Source: Pyrinomonadaceae bacterium (GTDB lineage Bacteria; Acidobacteriota; Blastocatellia; Pyrinomonadales; Pyrinomonadaceae). Taken from it: DNA of 64,000 nt. Positions 51,369 through 60,229 of the stretch are shown here, one piece after another (position 1 is the first letter of the stretch; every line of letters begins with the position of its first letter). Both the position numbers and the translations under genes were made by a program. The notes under the pieces are model-generated. The model was given only the letters and a program-made list of their open reading frames with translations. It ran no database searches and had not been told where the DNA came from. The stretch is from assembly GCA_036277115.1 (NCBI GenBank), contig DASUNM010000027.1, positions 620,001-684,000 of the forward strand. The letters run 5' to 3'.

Positions 51369-52079
51369 TTATCCTGGAGGCATTGGTGAACTCTGGGCAC
51401 AACCGACAAACCGGTAGCCGACACCGACGACCGTCTCGATACAATCACCGCAGCCACCGAGTTTTTGTCTGAGGCGTCGGATGTGGACGTCCAGAGTGCG
51501 CGCATCGCCGTAGTAACTGTAACCCCAAACCTGATCAAGCAGTTGCTGGCGGGTAACTACGCGGCTGCGCTTCTTGGCGAGTGCGCATAGCAACGAGAAC
51601 TCTTTGTTCGTAAGCTTGATCACGACCTGATCGCACGAGGCCCGCACGTCGTCAAAATCGATCATCAGCCTTCCGTCATCGTAAATCTCTGCCGGGCCCT
51701 CATCCGCGCGTCGCAGCACGGCCCGCACGCGCGCTAAAAGCTCCCGGACGGAAAATGGCTTGGCGATGTAGTCATCGGCGCCGAGATCGAGACCGGCGAT
51801 GCGATCAGTCTCAGACGCCTTCGCCGTCAGCATGATAATCGGCGTACGGCGCGTCTGATCCTCGCGGCGCAGACGACGGCATAGATCCATGCCGTTCATT
51901 CCGGGCAGCATCAGATCGAGGATGATCACGGAAGGTGCGCTGTGCGGATCAAGCGCGAGTGAAAGGCCTTCTTCGCCCGTCACTGCTATTCGCGTGGCAA
52001 AACCTTCGGAGGCAAGGTTGTAACGAACAGTCTCGGCGATGTCCGGGTCGTCTTCAATAATTAGAGCCCGTTTTGACAT
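51369..52079 (-). CDS. phoB: Phosphate response regulator PhoB
   Basis: A 236-residue OmpR/PhoB-type regulator. The receiver has the acid pair ED-D, phospho-Asp55 in VIILDLMLPG, Thr in MLTAKA and Lys107 in DDYIAKPFS. The winged-helix DNA-binding domain shows LTNKEFSLLCALAKKRSRVVTRQQLL, YYGDARTLDVHIRRLRQKL and GVGYRF. It activates phosphate genes by binding Pho boxes. I did not find a clear Pho-box repeat upstream of pstS, so its target sequence may differ in this phylum. It is 4 bp before phoR and 4 bp after phoU. Confidence 0.96.
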   Translation of the reverse strand: MSKRALIIEDDPDIAETVRYNLASEGFATRIAVTGEEGLSLALDPHSAPSVIILDLMLPGMNGMDLCRRLRREDQTRRTPIIMLTAKASETDRIAGLDLGADDYIAKPFSVRELLARVRAVLRRADEGPAEIYDDGRLMIDFDDVRASCDQVVIKLTNKEFSLLCALAKKRSRVVTRQQLLDQVWGYSYYGDARTLDVHIRRLRQKLGGCGDCIETVVGVGYRFVGCAQSSPMPPG

Positions 52080-52083
52080 TGGT

Positions 52084-52761
52084 TCAAGCGGTTTCCAGCT
52101 TGTCGCGTTGGTGTTTGATGATGGCGGCCTCGGCCATGTAAACCGTCAGCTCGCTGATGTCGGTTACATAATCGCCGATTCGTTCCAGGTGCTTTGCCAC
52201 CAGCAACAGTCGCGCGCTGCGCGTGGCGGTATTGGGCGAGGTCACCATCATCCCGATGAGTTCGCTAAAGATCTCGTTGTAGAGATTGTTGATCTCGGCA
52301 TCTCGCAGAATGATCTCGCGCGCAGCCGCGGCGTCGGATTTCGTGAACGCGTCGAGGGCCGCGGCCAACATTGATGAAGCAATCTCGCCCATCCGCGTGA
52401 GGCGCTCAGCGTTCTTAATTTCCGGCTCATCGGCTAAATCGATTGCCGTGCGGGCAATGTTACAGGCGTGGTCGGCGATACGCTCGAGCAACGGCGCGAT
52501 CTTCGTCACCGACATCACGAACCTGAGGTCGCGCGCGGCGGGTTGGCGCAGCACGAAAATGTCGATGCACTGCCGATCGACTTCGACTTCCAGCTCATCG
52601 ACGACATCGTCATGCGCCAACACTTCGCGGGCCGCGGCTGGATTACGTTCAGAAAGCGCGTGCATCGCGCGCCGTAGAGCGGCCTCAGATTCGCCGCCCA
52701 GCCGCAGCATCGTGTCGCGCAGTCTTTCCAGTTCCTCGTCGAGATGTCTGTGAACTTTCAT
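52084..52761 (-). CDS. phoU: Phosphate signalling protein PhoU
   Basis: A 225-residue two-repeat helical protein. It begins KVHRHLDEELERLRDTMLRLGG, and each half carries a metal-binding helix-type motif: VDRQCIDIFVLRQPAARDLRFV in the first and LLLVAKHLERIGDYVTDISE in the second. PhoU links the Pst transporter to PhoR and keeps the regulon off when phosphate is plentiful. The gene lies between pstB (3-bp gap) and phoB, the canonical order. Confidence 0.96.
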   Translation of the reverse strand: MKVHRHLDEELERLRDTMLRLGGESEAALRRAMHALSERNPAAAREVLAHDDVVDELEVEVDRQCIDIFVLRQPAARDLRFVMSVTKIAPLLERIADHACNIARTAIDLADEPEIKNAERLTRMGEIASSMLAAALDAFTKSDAAAAREIILRDAEINNLYNEIFSELIGMMVTSPNTATRSARLLLVAKHLERIGDYVTDISELTVYMAEAAIIKHQRDKLETA

Positions 52762-52764
52762 TCT

Positions 52765-53586
52765 TTAACCAAAGCGTCCGGTGATGTAATCCTCGGTAGT
52801 TTTTTCATCGGGGTTGGTGAACATCTTTTCTGTCGTATTCAACTCAATCAGCTTGCCGAGCAGGAAGAAGGCGGTGAAATCCGATACGCGCGCCGCCTGC
52901 TGCATGTTGTGCGTGACGATGGCGATTGTGTATTGCTTCTTCAAAACGAAAATCAGCTCTTCGATCTTTGAAGTGGCGATCGGATCAAGGGCTGAGGCCG
53001 GCTCGTCCATCAGGATCACTTCCGGCCGAATCGCCAGCGCCCGCGCGATACAAAGCCGCTGCTGCTGGCCTCCGGAAAGACCGAGTGCCGACGACTTTAG
53101 ACGATCCTTCACTTCCGACCAAAGCGCCGCGTCCGTCAATGCTTGTTCGACGCGTTCTTCCAATTGTCTGCGGCTCGGCGTCAAACGGTTAATGCGTAAG
53201 CCATAGGCGACATTGTCGAAAATCGACTTCGGAAACGGATTTGATTTCTGAAACACCATGCCGACCTTGCGGCGCAGGTCAACCACGTCGGCGCCGGGCG
53301 CATAGATATTCTCGCCATCGATCAGGACCTCACCGTCGACGCGCGTGCCCGGAATGACATCGTTCATGCGATTCAATGTGCGCAGGAAAGTTGTCTTGCC
53401 ACAGCCTGAGGGACCGATGAACGCGGTTACCATTCGTTCCGGCAAATCCATCGAAATGTTATGGAGCGCCTGGTTGCGGCCGTAATGGAAATTCAGATCC
53501 TTGACGACGATTTTCGGCGCGGAAGGCGCAGAAGCGGCGGGGTTCCGAATGTCGAATTGAGGCGTGGTCATGAGTGTTGCTGCCAA
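52765..53586 (-). CDS. pstB: Phosphate ABC transporter ATP-binding protein PstB
   Basis: A 273-residue ABC ATPase powering phosphate uptake. Walker A is GPSGCGKTT, the Q-loop is in [15 protein letters not shown], the signature is [10 protein letters not shown] and Walker B is [14 protein letters not shown], all as in Pst[18 protein letters not shown] and [10 protein letters not shown] close the protein. A TTG at 53586 with AGGACAGG upstream or an ATG at 53571 could start it. It partners PstA and PstC upstream and PhoU downstream. Confidence 0.97.
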   Translation of the reverse strand: MAATLMTTPQFDIRNPAASAPSAPKIVVKDLNFHYGRNQALHNISMDLPERMVTAFIGPSGCGKTTFLRTLNRMNDVIPGTRVDGEVLIDGENIYAPGADVVDLRRKVGMVFQKSNPFPKSIFDNVAYGLRINRLTPSRRQLEERVEQALTDAALWSEVKDRLKSSALGLSGGQQQRLCIARALAIRPEVILMDEPASALDPIATSKIEELIFVLKKQYTIAIVTHNMQQAARVSDFTAFFLLGKLIELNTTEKMFTNPDEKTTEDYITGRFG

Positions 53587-53596
53587 AATGCCTGTC

Positions 53597-54436
53597 CTAA
53601 AACTTCTTGCGCGTGAAAAACCTCACGGTGATGTTGATGACCAGAATCAGGGTCATCAGAACGAGCGTCGCCGCCCATGCCTGCGCGTGCCATTCGTCGT
53701 ATGGTGAAATGGCGTAGTTGTAAATCTGGACGGTCAAAGACGCGATTGGTTCATCAAGCCCGCTGGGGAAGAATCGGCTGCCAAACGCGGTGAACAAAAG
53801 CGGCGCTGTCTCTCCTGAGATGCGCGCGATCGCCAGCATTGCGCCGGTGGCGATTCCAGACGCCGCGGCTGGAATCACGATGCCCATGGTGACGCGCCAT
53901 TGTGGCGCGCCCAGCGCCAGAGCGCCCTCGCGCAAACTGTGCGGGACTAATCTAATCATTTCTTCCGTGGTGCGCGCGACGATCGGAATCATGATCATGG
54001 CGAGCGCGATGCCGCCCGCATACGCTGAAAAGTGTTTGGCGCGCAGGACGATGACGGCATAGACGAAAACGCCGGTAACAATCGACGGAATACCAGTGAG
54101 CGTATCAACGAAAAATCGCACCACTGACGAAAACCAGCCGCGGCCAACTTCAGACAGGTAAACACCCGTCGCAATCCCGAGTGGGATACCGGCCAGGCAC
54201 GCCAGCGATAACAAAACAGCCGAACCTACAATCGCGTTGCCGATGCCGCCGCCTTCGCCGACGGGTTTCGGTGATTCGACAAGAAACGCAAGCGTCAGAG
54301 AACTGACTCCGCGCCGCGCGATGTACCAAAGAATGATCGCGAGCACGCCCACAGCGAGAATCGTGCACAACGACGTCAGTCCGGTCATTATCGCGCTGGC
54401 CGTGCGACGTGTTCTATCGGATCGCGAAAGTCTCAT
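53597..54436 (-). CDS. pstA: Phosphate ABC transporter permease PstA
   Basis: A 279-residue permease with about six membrane helices. Recognition points are [32 protein letters not shown] and the EAA-type loop [25 protein letters not shown]. It forms the membrane channel with PstC. A 22-bp hairpin (54447-54468) lies just upstream of the ATG in the gap after pstC and could affect expression or mRNA stability. No strong ribosome site is visible. Confidence 0.96.
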   Translation of the reverse strand: MRLSRSDRTRRTASAIMTGLTSLCTILAVGVLAIILWYIARRGVSSLTLAFLVESPKPVGEGGGIGNAIVGSAVLLSLACLAGIPLGIATGVYLSEVGRGWFSSVVRFFVDTLTGIPSIVTGVFVYAVIVLRAKHFSAYAGGIALAMIMIPIVARTTEEMIRLVPHSLREGALALGAPQWRVTMGIVIPAAASGIATGAMLAIARISGETAPLLFTAFGSRFFPSGLDEPIASLTVQIYNYAISPYDEWHAQAWAATLVLMTLILVINITVRFFTRKKF

Positions 54437-54446
54437 CGTGTCACAT

Positions 54447-54468
54447 CGGGCGGGCTACCGCCCGCCCG
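54447..54468. repeat. GC-rich hairpin between pstC and pstA
   Basis: cgggcgggc and its complement with a 4-nt loop, 11 bp before the pstA start on the minus strand. It resembles the two GC-rich palindromes at the pstC start (55436-55490). It may modulate relative transporter subunit levels. Confidence 0.6.
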
Positions 54469-54476
54469 TTTCAAAC

Positions 54477-55463
54477 CTATGCCGCCAACCCCGCTCCCGC
54501 GTTCGCTCTCGTTACGCGCCACACCAGCACACGTGCGACCGCGTTAACCACAAACGTTACGAGAAACAGAATTAATCCGAGCTCAATTAAAGAACTCAAG
54601 TAAATATCCGCTGTTGCTTCCGTGAACTCGTTGGCGATGACTGACGCCAACGTGTACGAAGGATGAAATAGCGAGAAACTTATCTCTGGCCGATTGCCGA
54701 TGACCATCGTGACGGCCATCGTCTCGCCAATGGCGCGGCCCAGGCCGAGGATGATCGCGCCCGCGATTCCCGGCGCGCCGTTAACCAAAACCACCTGCGT
54801 CGTTTCCCATTTCGTCGCGCCCAGCGCCAGGGCCGCTTCGCGCTGCGTATTGGGAACTGCGGCAAGCACATCGCGCACCACCGCCGAAATGATTGGCGTG
54901 ATCATGATCGCGAGAATGACTCCGCCGGTCAGCAATCCGATTCCGGTAATCGGCCCGCGAAACAGCGGCACCGATCCAAACCACCGCTCGAGTGGCGGCT
55001 CGACATATACGCGCAGAAACGGCGCGAGCACGAAGATCCCCCAAAGCCCGTAAACAACTGAAGGGATGGCCGCCAGCAGTTCAACCAGAAATGTCACCGG
55101 CCGGGCGAGTATCGGTGGGGCTTGCTCGACCAGAAAGATCGCCACGCCCAGTGACAAGGGCACGCTAATCACGAGCGCTATCAGCGAAGAGGCCAGCGTT
55201 CCGTAGATGAAAGGCAGCGCGCCGAATATTTGCTGCGGAGGATTCCAATCGCGGCCGGTTAAGAAGCCAAGCCCGAATTGCCGCATGGAAAGCGTGGAAT
55301 GCGACGCGAGCGCCAGGATCATCCCAACGACGATTACCAACACCAACGCCGCCACCGCCAACATGAGCAGCCGAAAGATACTGTCGCCGACGTTGCCGGT
55401 CGGCGACAGCGCTTTGCGCACCAGCTTGCTTAAAGGCGGGCGTCGCCCGCTGACCTGTTCCAT
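54477..55463 (-). CDS. pstC: Phosphate ABC transporter permease PstC
   Basis: A 328-residue permease with about six helices. Key parts are FLTGRDWNPPQQIFGALPFIYGTL (WNP motif of PstC), LLAAIPSVVYGLWG and the EAA loop VLAAVPNTQREAALALGATKWETT. The first residues (MEQVSGRRPPLSKLVRK) are translated from the right part of GC-rich palindromes at 55436-55490, so the start region derives from repeat sequence. No ribosome binding site is visible, and the true start is less certain than the core. Follows pstS after a 98-bp gap. Confidence 0.94.
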   Translation of the reverse strand: MEQVSGRRPPLSKLVRKALSPTGNVGDSIFRLLMLAVAALVLVIVVGMILALASHSTLSMRQFGLGFLTGRDWNPPQQIFGALPFIYGTLASSLIALVISVPLSLGVAIFLVEQAPPILARPVTFLVELLAAIPSVVYGLWGIFVLAPFLRVYVEPPLERWFGSVPLFRGPITGIGLLTGGVILAIMITPIISAVVRDVLAAVPNTQREAALALGATKWETTQVVLVNGAPGIAGAIILGLGRAIGETMAVTMVIGNRPEISFSLFHPSYTLASVIANEFTEATADIYLSSLIELGLILFLVTFVVNAVARVLVWRVTRANAGAGLAA

Positions 55464-55490
55464 ATCGTGTGACGGCGGGCGATGCCCGCC
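55436..55490. repeat. Tandem GC-rich palindromes at the pstC start
   Basis: gcgggcgtcgcccgc (55436-55450) and ggcgggcgatgcccgcc (55474-55490) are each self-complementary. They flank the pstC start codon at 55461-55463, so the translation start lies between two hairpins. Next to them, ataggtc and gacctat (around 55506-55525) form a further small palindrome. Confidence 0.7.
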
Positions 55491-55561
55491 TCTAAATAGG
55501 ACATATAGGTCCCATACGACCTATGAGATCCATACGCCCCATAAACGATTCAGAGTCTGAT

Positions 55562-56632
55562 CTACCGCAGCGGCTTTCCGCCCGCGGTAATCGAATTAAT
55601 CTTCACCTCGACACGTTTCACAATTTCGGCGGGCAAAGGTGCGTAGAGAAGTTCCTTCGCAAAGTTCTCGCCGTCGTGAACTCCCCACCACAGAAAATCG
55701 ACCAGAACTTTTCCTTTGGTCGCGTCCTTCTGCTCCTGATACACGAGGATGTACGTGTAGCTGGAAATCGGATAGGCGGTCGCCCCTTCAGCGTCGGTGA
55801 TCGAAACCCGTAAGTCGTCCGGCGTTTGCGCGACTGTGCCGGCGGCGGCCGACGTCACTGCGTCGATGCTGGGTTCGACAAAGTTGCCGGACTTGTTCTT
55901 GATTAGCGCCACCGGCAGCTTGTTCTGCACCGCATAGGCCAACTCCACGTAGCCGATTGTGTTCGGCGTTTGCTTAACCTGGCCCGTCACGCCTTCGTTG
56001 CCCTTCGCGCCGATGCCGCCGATCCATTTTGGAGATTTGTTAGCGCCGACTTTGCCTTTCCACTCGGCGCTGACTTTCGAAAGATAATCCGTGAAGACGA
56101 ACGAAGTGCCGCTGCCGTCTGACCGGTGCACGGTGGAAATGTCAGCCGCCGGCAAATTTAGATCAGCGTTGTCGGCCTTGATCCGCGCGTCGTTCCATTT
56201 GGTGATCTTGCCAAGGAAGATGTCGGCGATGACGTCGGGCGAGAACCGCAGCGGCTTTGTCGCTTCCGCCAGGTTGTAGGTCAACACCACGGCGCCCAGC
56301 ACGGTGGGAATGTGGACGACGGGCCCGGGCGCGCCCTTTATTTCTTCTTCGACCATCGGCGCGTCCGAGGCCCCAAAATCCACCGTCTGCGCCTGAAGCT
56401 GTTTGATGCCGCCGCCGGATCCGATCGATTGGTAATCGATCTTCACGTTCGTATGCAGCTTGCCGTATTCGCTAATCCATTTTTGGTAGAGCGGATTCGG
56501 AAAAGTTGCGCCCGCGCCTTGCAGCTTAAGGTCGCCCCCGCCGCCCCCGCCGTTGCAAGCGACACCAGTCAAAGCAATCGCCGCGACTAGTACGAACACC
56601 AGACCGCGCAGTAATTGGCCAGAGAGAAACAT
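55562..56632 (-). CDS. pstS: Phosphate-binding lipoprotein PstS
   Basis: A 356-residue periplasmic phosphate-binding protein. The signal ends in a lipobox (IALTGVACNGGG, Cys at about 26), so it is a lipoprotein. Phosphate ligand motifs are visible: LQGAGATFPNPLYQKWI, SIGSGGGIKQLQAQTVDFGASDAP and DISTVHRSDGSGTSFVFTDYL. The rest (TIGYVELAYA, TYILVYQEQ) is usual. AGGAGGT sits about 6 nt before the ATG, the best ribosome site in the operon. It is the first gene of the pst-pho operon, so the promoter should lie in 56633-56795. Confidence 0.97.
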   Translation of the reverse strand: MFLSGQLLRGLVFVLVAAIALTGVACNGGGGGGDLKLQGAGATFPNPLYQKWISEYGKLHTNVKIDYQSIGSGGGIKQLQAQTVDFGASDAPMVEEEIKGAPGPVVHIPTVLGAVVLTYNLAEATKPLRFSPDVIADIFLGKITKWNDARIKADNADLNLPAADISTVHRSDGSGTSFVFTDYLSKVSAEWKGKVGANKSPKWIGGIGAKGNEGVTGQVKQTPNTIGYVELAYAVQNKLPVALIKNKSGNFVEPSIDAVTSAAAGTVAQTPDDLRVSITDAEGATAYPISSYTYILVYQEQKDATKGKVLVDFLWWGVHDGENFAKELLYAPLPAEIVKRVEVKINSITAGGKPLR

Positions 56633-56795
56633 TGAGACCTCCTGCGAATCAGTTACGGAAGGCTCGATTTTGGAGAGTTGGTGTTACATCCGACTTAACT
56701 GGACGTGAATTCGAGGTGAACAATCAGGCTTGGACAATGCGGAAAGCCTCAGCTATAGTCCGAATTTCAATTCCACAGACGAGGGTCAAAACTGG
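56633..56795. promoter_or_regulatory. Divergent promoter region of pst-pho operon and DUF47-pit
   Basis: About 160 bp between the divergent pstS and DUF47 genes. On the minus strand ctatag (around 56751-56756) could be a -10 box, but no clear -35 or Pho-box repeat is seen. Control by PhoB is likely from context only. Confidence 0.4.
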
Positions 56796-57419
56796 ATGGG
56801 ACTCCTAAATCTCCTTCCGAGAGAAGAGCAGTATTTCGACCTTTTCAAGCAGATGACGCTGTACATCGTGGATGCGGCGCGCGAGCTCAAGCAGATGCTT
56901 GCGGACAAGCAGCCCAGCTTCAACGAATATTCACAGCGCATCAAGCGGCTCGAGCATGCCTGCGACGAGCTGACGCACACCATCTCAACCAAGCTGAACA
57001 AGTCTTTCATTACCCCATTCGATCGTGAAGACATTTATCTGATGTCCAGCGCGCTGGACGACATCGTTGACCTGATCGACGATGCCGCGCGCGCGATCAT
57101 CATTTTCGATGTCACGGAAATTCGCGACTACGCACACGACTTTGCCGGCGTGCTGGAAAAAATGACCGAACAGCTTCGCGAGATCGTTGCGACGCTGGAA
57201 AAGCCCAAGAACATTACGCAACGTTTGGTAGAGGTCCACCGGCTTGAGAATGACGGCGACGATATTTATCACGCCGCCATCGCTGAGCTGTTTCACGAGG
57301 AAAAAGATCCGCTAACGGTTTTAAAGTGGAAAGAGATCTACGAAAAGATGGAAGCCGCCATCGATCGTTGTGAGAACGTCGCCAACATCATCGAAAGCGT
57401 AATTATCAAGCATACGTAA
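56796..57419 (+). CDS. DUF47 (PhoU-like) phosphate transport regulator
   Basis: A 207-residue helical protein of the DUF47 family that pairs with Pit phosphate transporters. It begins GLLNLLPREEQYFDLFKQM, the family hallmark, and continues RIKRLEHACDELTHTISTKLNKSFITPFDREDI and RLENDGDDIYHAAIAELF. The ATG at 56796 gives the usual length; a TTG at 56730 would add 22 residues with no conserved content. pit follows after a palindromic repeat, so the pair forms a low-affinity phosphate system next to the Pst operon. Confidence 0.93.
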   Translation: MGLLNLLPREEQYFDLFKQMTLYIVDAARELKQMLADKQPSFNEYSQRIKRLEHACDELTHTISTKLNKSFITPFDREDIYLMSSALDDIVDLIDDAARAIIIFDVTEIRDYAHDFAGVLEKMTEQLREIVATLEKPKNITQRLVEVHRLENDGDDIYHAAIAELFHEEKDPLTVLKWKEIYEKMEAAIDRCENVANIIESVIIKHT

Positions 57420-57427
57420 AGAAAACA

Positions 57428-57510
57428 GTGATGAGTAATGAGTGATGGGTGATGAGCGAACGCTCATATTCATTCAGCCAACTCATTACTCATCACTCAT
57501 TACTCATCAC
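57428..57510. repeat. TGATGAGTAATGAG-type palindrome before pit
   Basis: Perfect 20-bp inverted repeats at 57428-57447 and 57491-57510, joined by a 43-nt loop with short direct repeats of gtgatgag and a gagcg/cgctc hairpin. It lies between the DUF47 gene and pit, 8 bp before the pit start, and would hide any ribosome site there. Confidence 0.85.
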
Positions 57511-57517
57511 TTAGCCT

Positions 57518-58564
57518 ATGACAGCCACTCTTGCTTTCGTTGTAATCCTGGTCATCTTTGCGTTGATCTTTGATTACATCAACGGCTTCCACGATGCGGC
57601 GAACTCAATTGCGACGATTGTTTCGACGCGGGTGCTGTCGCCCGGCATGGCGGTCATGTGGGCGGCGTTCTTTAATTTCATTGCCTTTGCGGTGTTCGGA
57701 ACGCGCGTCGCAAAAGCGATCGGCGACGGCGTACGTCTCGATTTGATTACCGCTGAGTGGCGGCTATATGTGCTGCTGGCGGCGCTGATCGGGGCAATCG
57801 CCTGGAACTTGATCACCTGGTACCTCGGGCTGCCCACCTCCAGTTCGCACGCGTTGCTTGGCGGCTACGCGGGCGCGGGGATTGCGGCTTATGGCGGTGT
57901 GATCGGCTTGTTGAAAACCGAAGTCTGGGTGCGCGTACTGACGTTCATTGTCTTGTCGCCGCTGATTGGAATGCTGCTCGGCTTTACGATGATGGTCATC
58001 GTTCATTGGATCTTCAGGCGCTTCAGTCCATCACGTGTCGATGGCATCTTCCGTAAGGGACAATTGTTTTCAGCGGCCGCGTTTTCGTTGGGCCACGGCG
58101 GCAACGATGCGCAGAAGACGATGGGCATCATCACGGCCGTTCTTACCGCGGGCGGAGTCGGCGGGCTGGCGTATGGCCCGACCGGAGCGTTGCCGGAGAT
58201 TCCCTTGTGGGTGGTGCTCTCAGCGCATGCCGCCATCGGACTGGGCACGCTTTCCGGCGGCTGGCGCATCGTGCATACGATGGGTTCGAAGATAACTAAG
58301 CTGAAACCGGTCGGCGGCTTTTGCGCGGAAACGGGCGCCGCCATGACGCTCGCTTACGTGACCTTGACCGGCGTTCCCGTTTCGACGACGCACACCATCA
58401 CCGGTGCCATCGTCGGAGTCGGCGCGACGCGACGCCTGTCTGCTGTGAAGTGGGGCGTCGCCGGCCGCATCGTGTGGGCCTGGATCCTGACGATTCCGGC
58501 CGCCGCCTTCATCGCCGCGTTATCTTTCTGGATAGTGCGCGCAATTCATAACTTGATTGGTTAA
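57518..58564 (+). CDS. pit: Inorganic phosphate transporter PiT
   Basis: A 348-residue low-affinity phosphate transporter with about ten membrane helices. The PiT signature motifs are DYINGFHDAANSIATIVSTR (first repeat) and SLGHGGNDAQKTMGIITAVL (second repeat), with a central cytoplasmic loop at RRFSPSRVDGIFRKGQLFS. It works by cation coupling and complements the Pst system at higher phosphate. The preceding gene is the DUF47 regulator. The ribosome region is inside a palindromic repeat. Confidence 0.96.
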   Translation: MTATLAFVVILVIFALIFDYINGFHDAANSIATIVSTRVLSPGMAVMWAAFFNFIAFAVFGTRVAKAIGDGVRLDLITAEWRLYVLLAALIGAIAWNLITWYLGLPTSSSHALLGGYAGAGIAAYGGVIGLLKTEVWVRVLTFIVLSPLIGMLLGFTMMVIVHWIFRRFSPSRVDGIFRKGQLFSAAAFSLGHGGNDAQKTMGIITAVLTAGGVGGLAYGPTGALPEIPLWVVLSAHAAIGLGTLSGGWRIVHTMGSKITKLKPVGGFCAETGAAMTLAYVTLTGVPVSTTHTITGAIVGVGATRRLSAVKWGVAGRIVWAWILTIPAAAFIAALSFWIVRAIHNLIG

Positions 58565-58603
58565 TCCATATGATCTATATGACTTCGGAATAGCCTTCAA
58601 GAA

Positions 58604-60004
58604 ATGCACAGACGAAACTTCTTAATCAGCGCAGCGGCCGGCGGGGTAGCGCTTGCATTCGGCGGATTTCTGCGCCGTGGCGAAGCGTTGCTGTCGGAAG
58701 GCAGCTTCGCTAAATGGAAAGCCGCAGGCTATGGCGACCTCGTCGAGGTAGCGGCAAAAAATACTGGGGAAAAACTTCTGCTCTTGCCTAAAGGTTTTGA
58801 GTACACGGTGCTCGGGCGGGCGGGAGAAATGATGAAAGACGGCCGCAAAACGCCCAGGCTGCACGACGGCATGGCAGCATTTCGCGTGGGCGACGAGCTT
58901 CGCCTGGTGCGCAATCACGAAGTCAACAACCGGACACCGCTCGACAATGCGGGGATCGGGAGCAGTAATCATTACGACCCTCAGGCGGCGGGCGGCACAA
59001 CGACTTTGGTCATCGATCCGAAGACGAACGAACTCATCACCGATTTCGTTAGTTTGAGCGGGACCTTAACCAACTGTGCCGGTGGCGCGACGCCCTGGGG
59101 CAGTTGGATTTCGTGCGAGGAGACGACGCGCGGAAAGACTCTCCACATCGACAAAGTCGGGGCCCGAGCCGGCGGCTTCAGCCAACCGCATGGTTATTGT
59201 TTTGAAGTTTCCGCGGCGGCGAACACGAACTTGCCGCCCGTGCCTCTGAAAGCGATGGGCAGATTCTCGCATGAGGCCGTGGCCGTCGATCAGCGTAGCG
59301 GTATCGTCTATCAGGTCGAGGACTCCAGCCCGTTCAGCGGTTTCTATCGCTTCCTGCCGAACCGGCGCGCTCATCTGGCCGACGGCGGCAAACTCGAAAT
59401 GCTGGCGATCAAAGACAAGCCAAACTACAACACGCGATTTGGACAAAGAACCGGTGCGACCTTCGCCGCCAATTGGGTGACGATCGACAACCCCGATACG
59501 GAATTGGCCGATACGGACGAACAAGCAGTGTTCAAACAAGGCGCGGCAAAAGGAGCAGCCCATTTTTCGAAACTGGAAGGCGTCTTTGCGGCGAATGGCC
59601 GAATCTATATTGTTTCGTCAAACGGCGGCGATGCCGAAGGCGGGCAGATTTGGGTTTACGAAGCAACGACGCGTGATGAAGGCCGTCTGACGCTGCTGTT
59701 TGAATCGCCCAGTCGGGAATTGCTCGACATGCCGGACAATATTTCCCTGCATCCCAAAAACAATCTGTTGTTTATCTGCGAGGACGGGAACTACGGGCAA
59801 CTCGGCCCGGCGGATAACCATGTTCGCATCCTCACGCCCAGTGGCAAGATCGCCGACTTCGCCAAGAACATCGCGCCCGGCTTTGAAGCCGCCGAATTCG
59901 CGGGCGTGACTTTCAGTCCGGATGGACAGACTTTGTTCGTCAACATCCAACAAGCAGGCGTGACTCTGGCAATCCGGGGCGACTGGAAAAATTTCGCCGG
60001 CTAA
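58604..60004 (+). CDS. PhoX-like alkaline phosphatase (DUF839)
   Basis: A 466-residue exported phosphatase of the PhoX/DUF839 group. The N-terminus MHRRNFLISAAAGGVALAFGG has a twin-arginine signal, suitable for a metal enzyme folded before export. LVRNHEVNNRTPL, GGTTTLVIDPKTNELI, NCAGGATPWGSWISCEET, GRFSHEAVAVDQRSGIVYQVED and LFICEDGNYGQ are the family metal-site stretches (NHE, CEE, HEA, EDG). It should release phosphate from organic esters outside the cell, for uptake by Pst and Pit encoded just before it. Confidence 0.9.
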   Translation: MHRRNFLISAAAGGVALAFGGFLRRGEALLSEGSFAKWKAAGYGDLVEVAAKNTGEKLLLLPKGFEYTVLGRAGEMMKDGRKTPRLHDGMAAFRVGDELRLVRNHEVNNRTPLDNAGIGSSNHYDPQAAGGTTTLVIDPKTNELITDFVSLSGTLTNCAGGATPWGSWISCEETTRGKTLHIDKVGARAGGFSQPHGYCFEVSAAANTNLPPVPLKAMGRFSHEAVAVDQRSGIVYQVEDSSPFSGFYRFLPNRRAHLADGGKLEMLAIKDKPNYNTRFGQRTGATFAANWVTIDNPDTELADTDEQAVFKQGAAKGAAHFSKLEGVFAANGRIYIVSSNGGDAEGGQIWVYEATTRDEGRLTLLFESPSRELLDMPDNISLHPKNNLLFICEDGNYGQLGPADNHVRILTPSGKIADFAKNIAPGFEAAEFAGVTFSPDGQTLFVNIQQAGVTLAIRGDWKNFAG

Positions 60005-60229
60005 GTAATCTTCGGCTAGTTCATAACCTGCCTCCCTCTCCATCTTCGAAAAATTCAGCCTGATTTAACCCGCCGTTTACGCCAGTGTAACCGCGACGGT
60101 CTAACGTCTCCCCTTACTTCAGGAGTTCGTTTACTTAGTGGCCGTTGCTTTACAAGGACTCGACCAGCTTCAGTCGTTCTACACCGGCCTGCTGAGCCAA
60201 CTGCCCTCAGAATGAACAAGGAGATTTCA
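60005..60229. other. Gap between PhoX and the TonB receptor gene
   Basis: About 225 bp with no credible gene. It contains the leader of the receptor gene, whose AAGGAG lies eight bases before its ATG at 60230. No repeat or promoter was clearly seen. Confidence 0.4.

Noticed and set aside
51365..51538. N-terminal extension of PhoR
   Set aside because: It would overlap phoB by 170 bp and has no conserved content. The ATG at 51364 fits the operon spacing.
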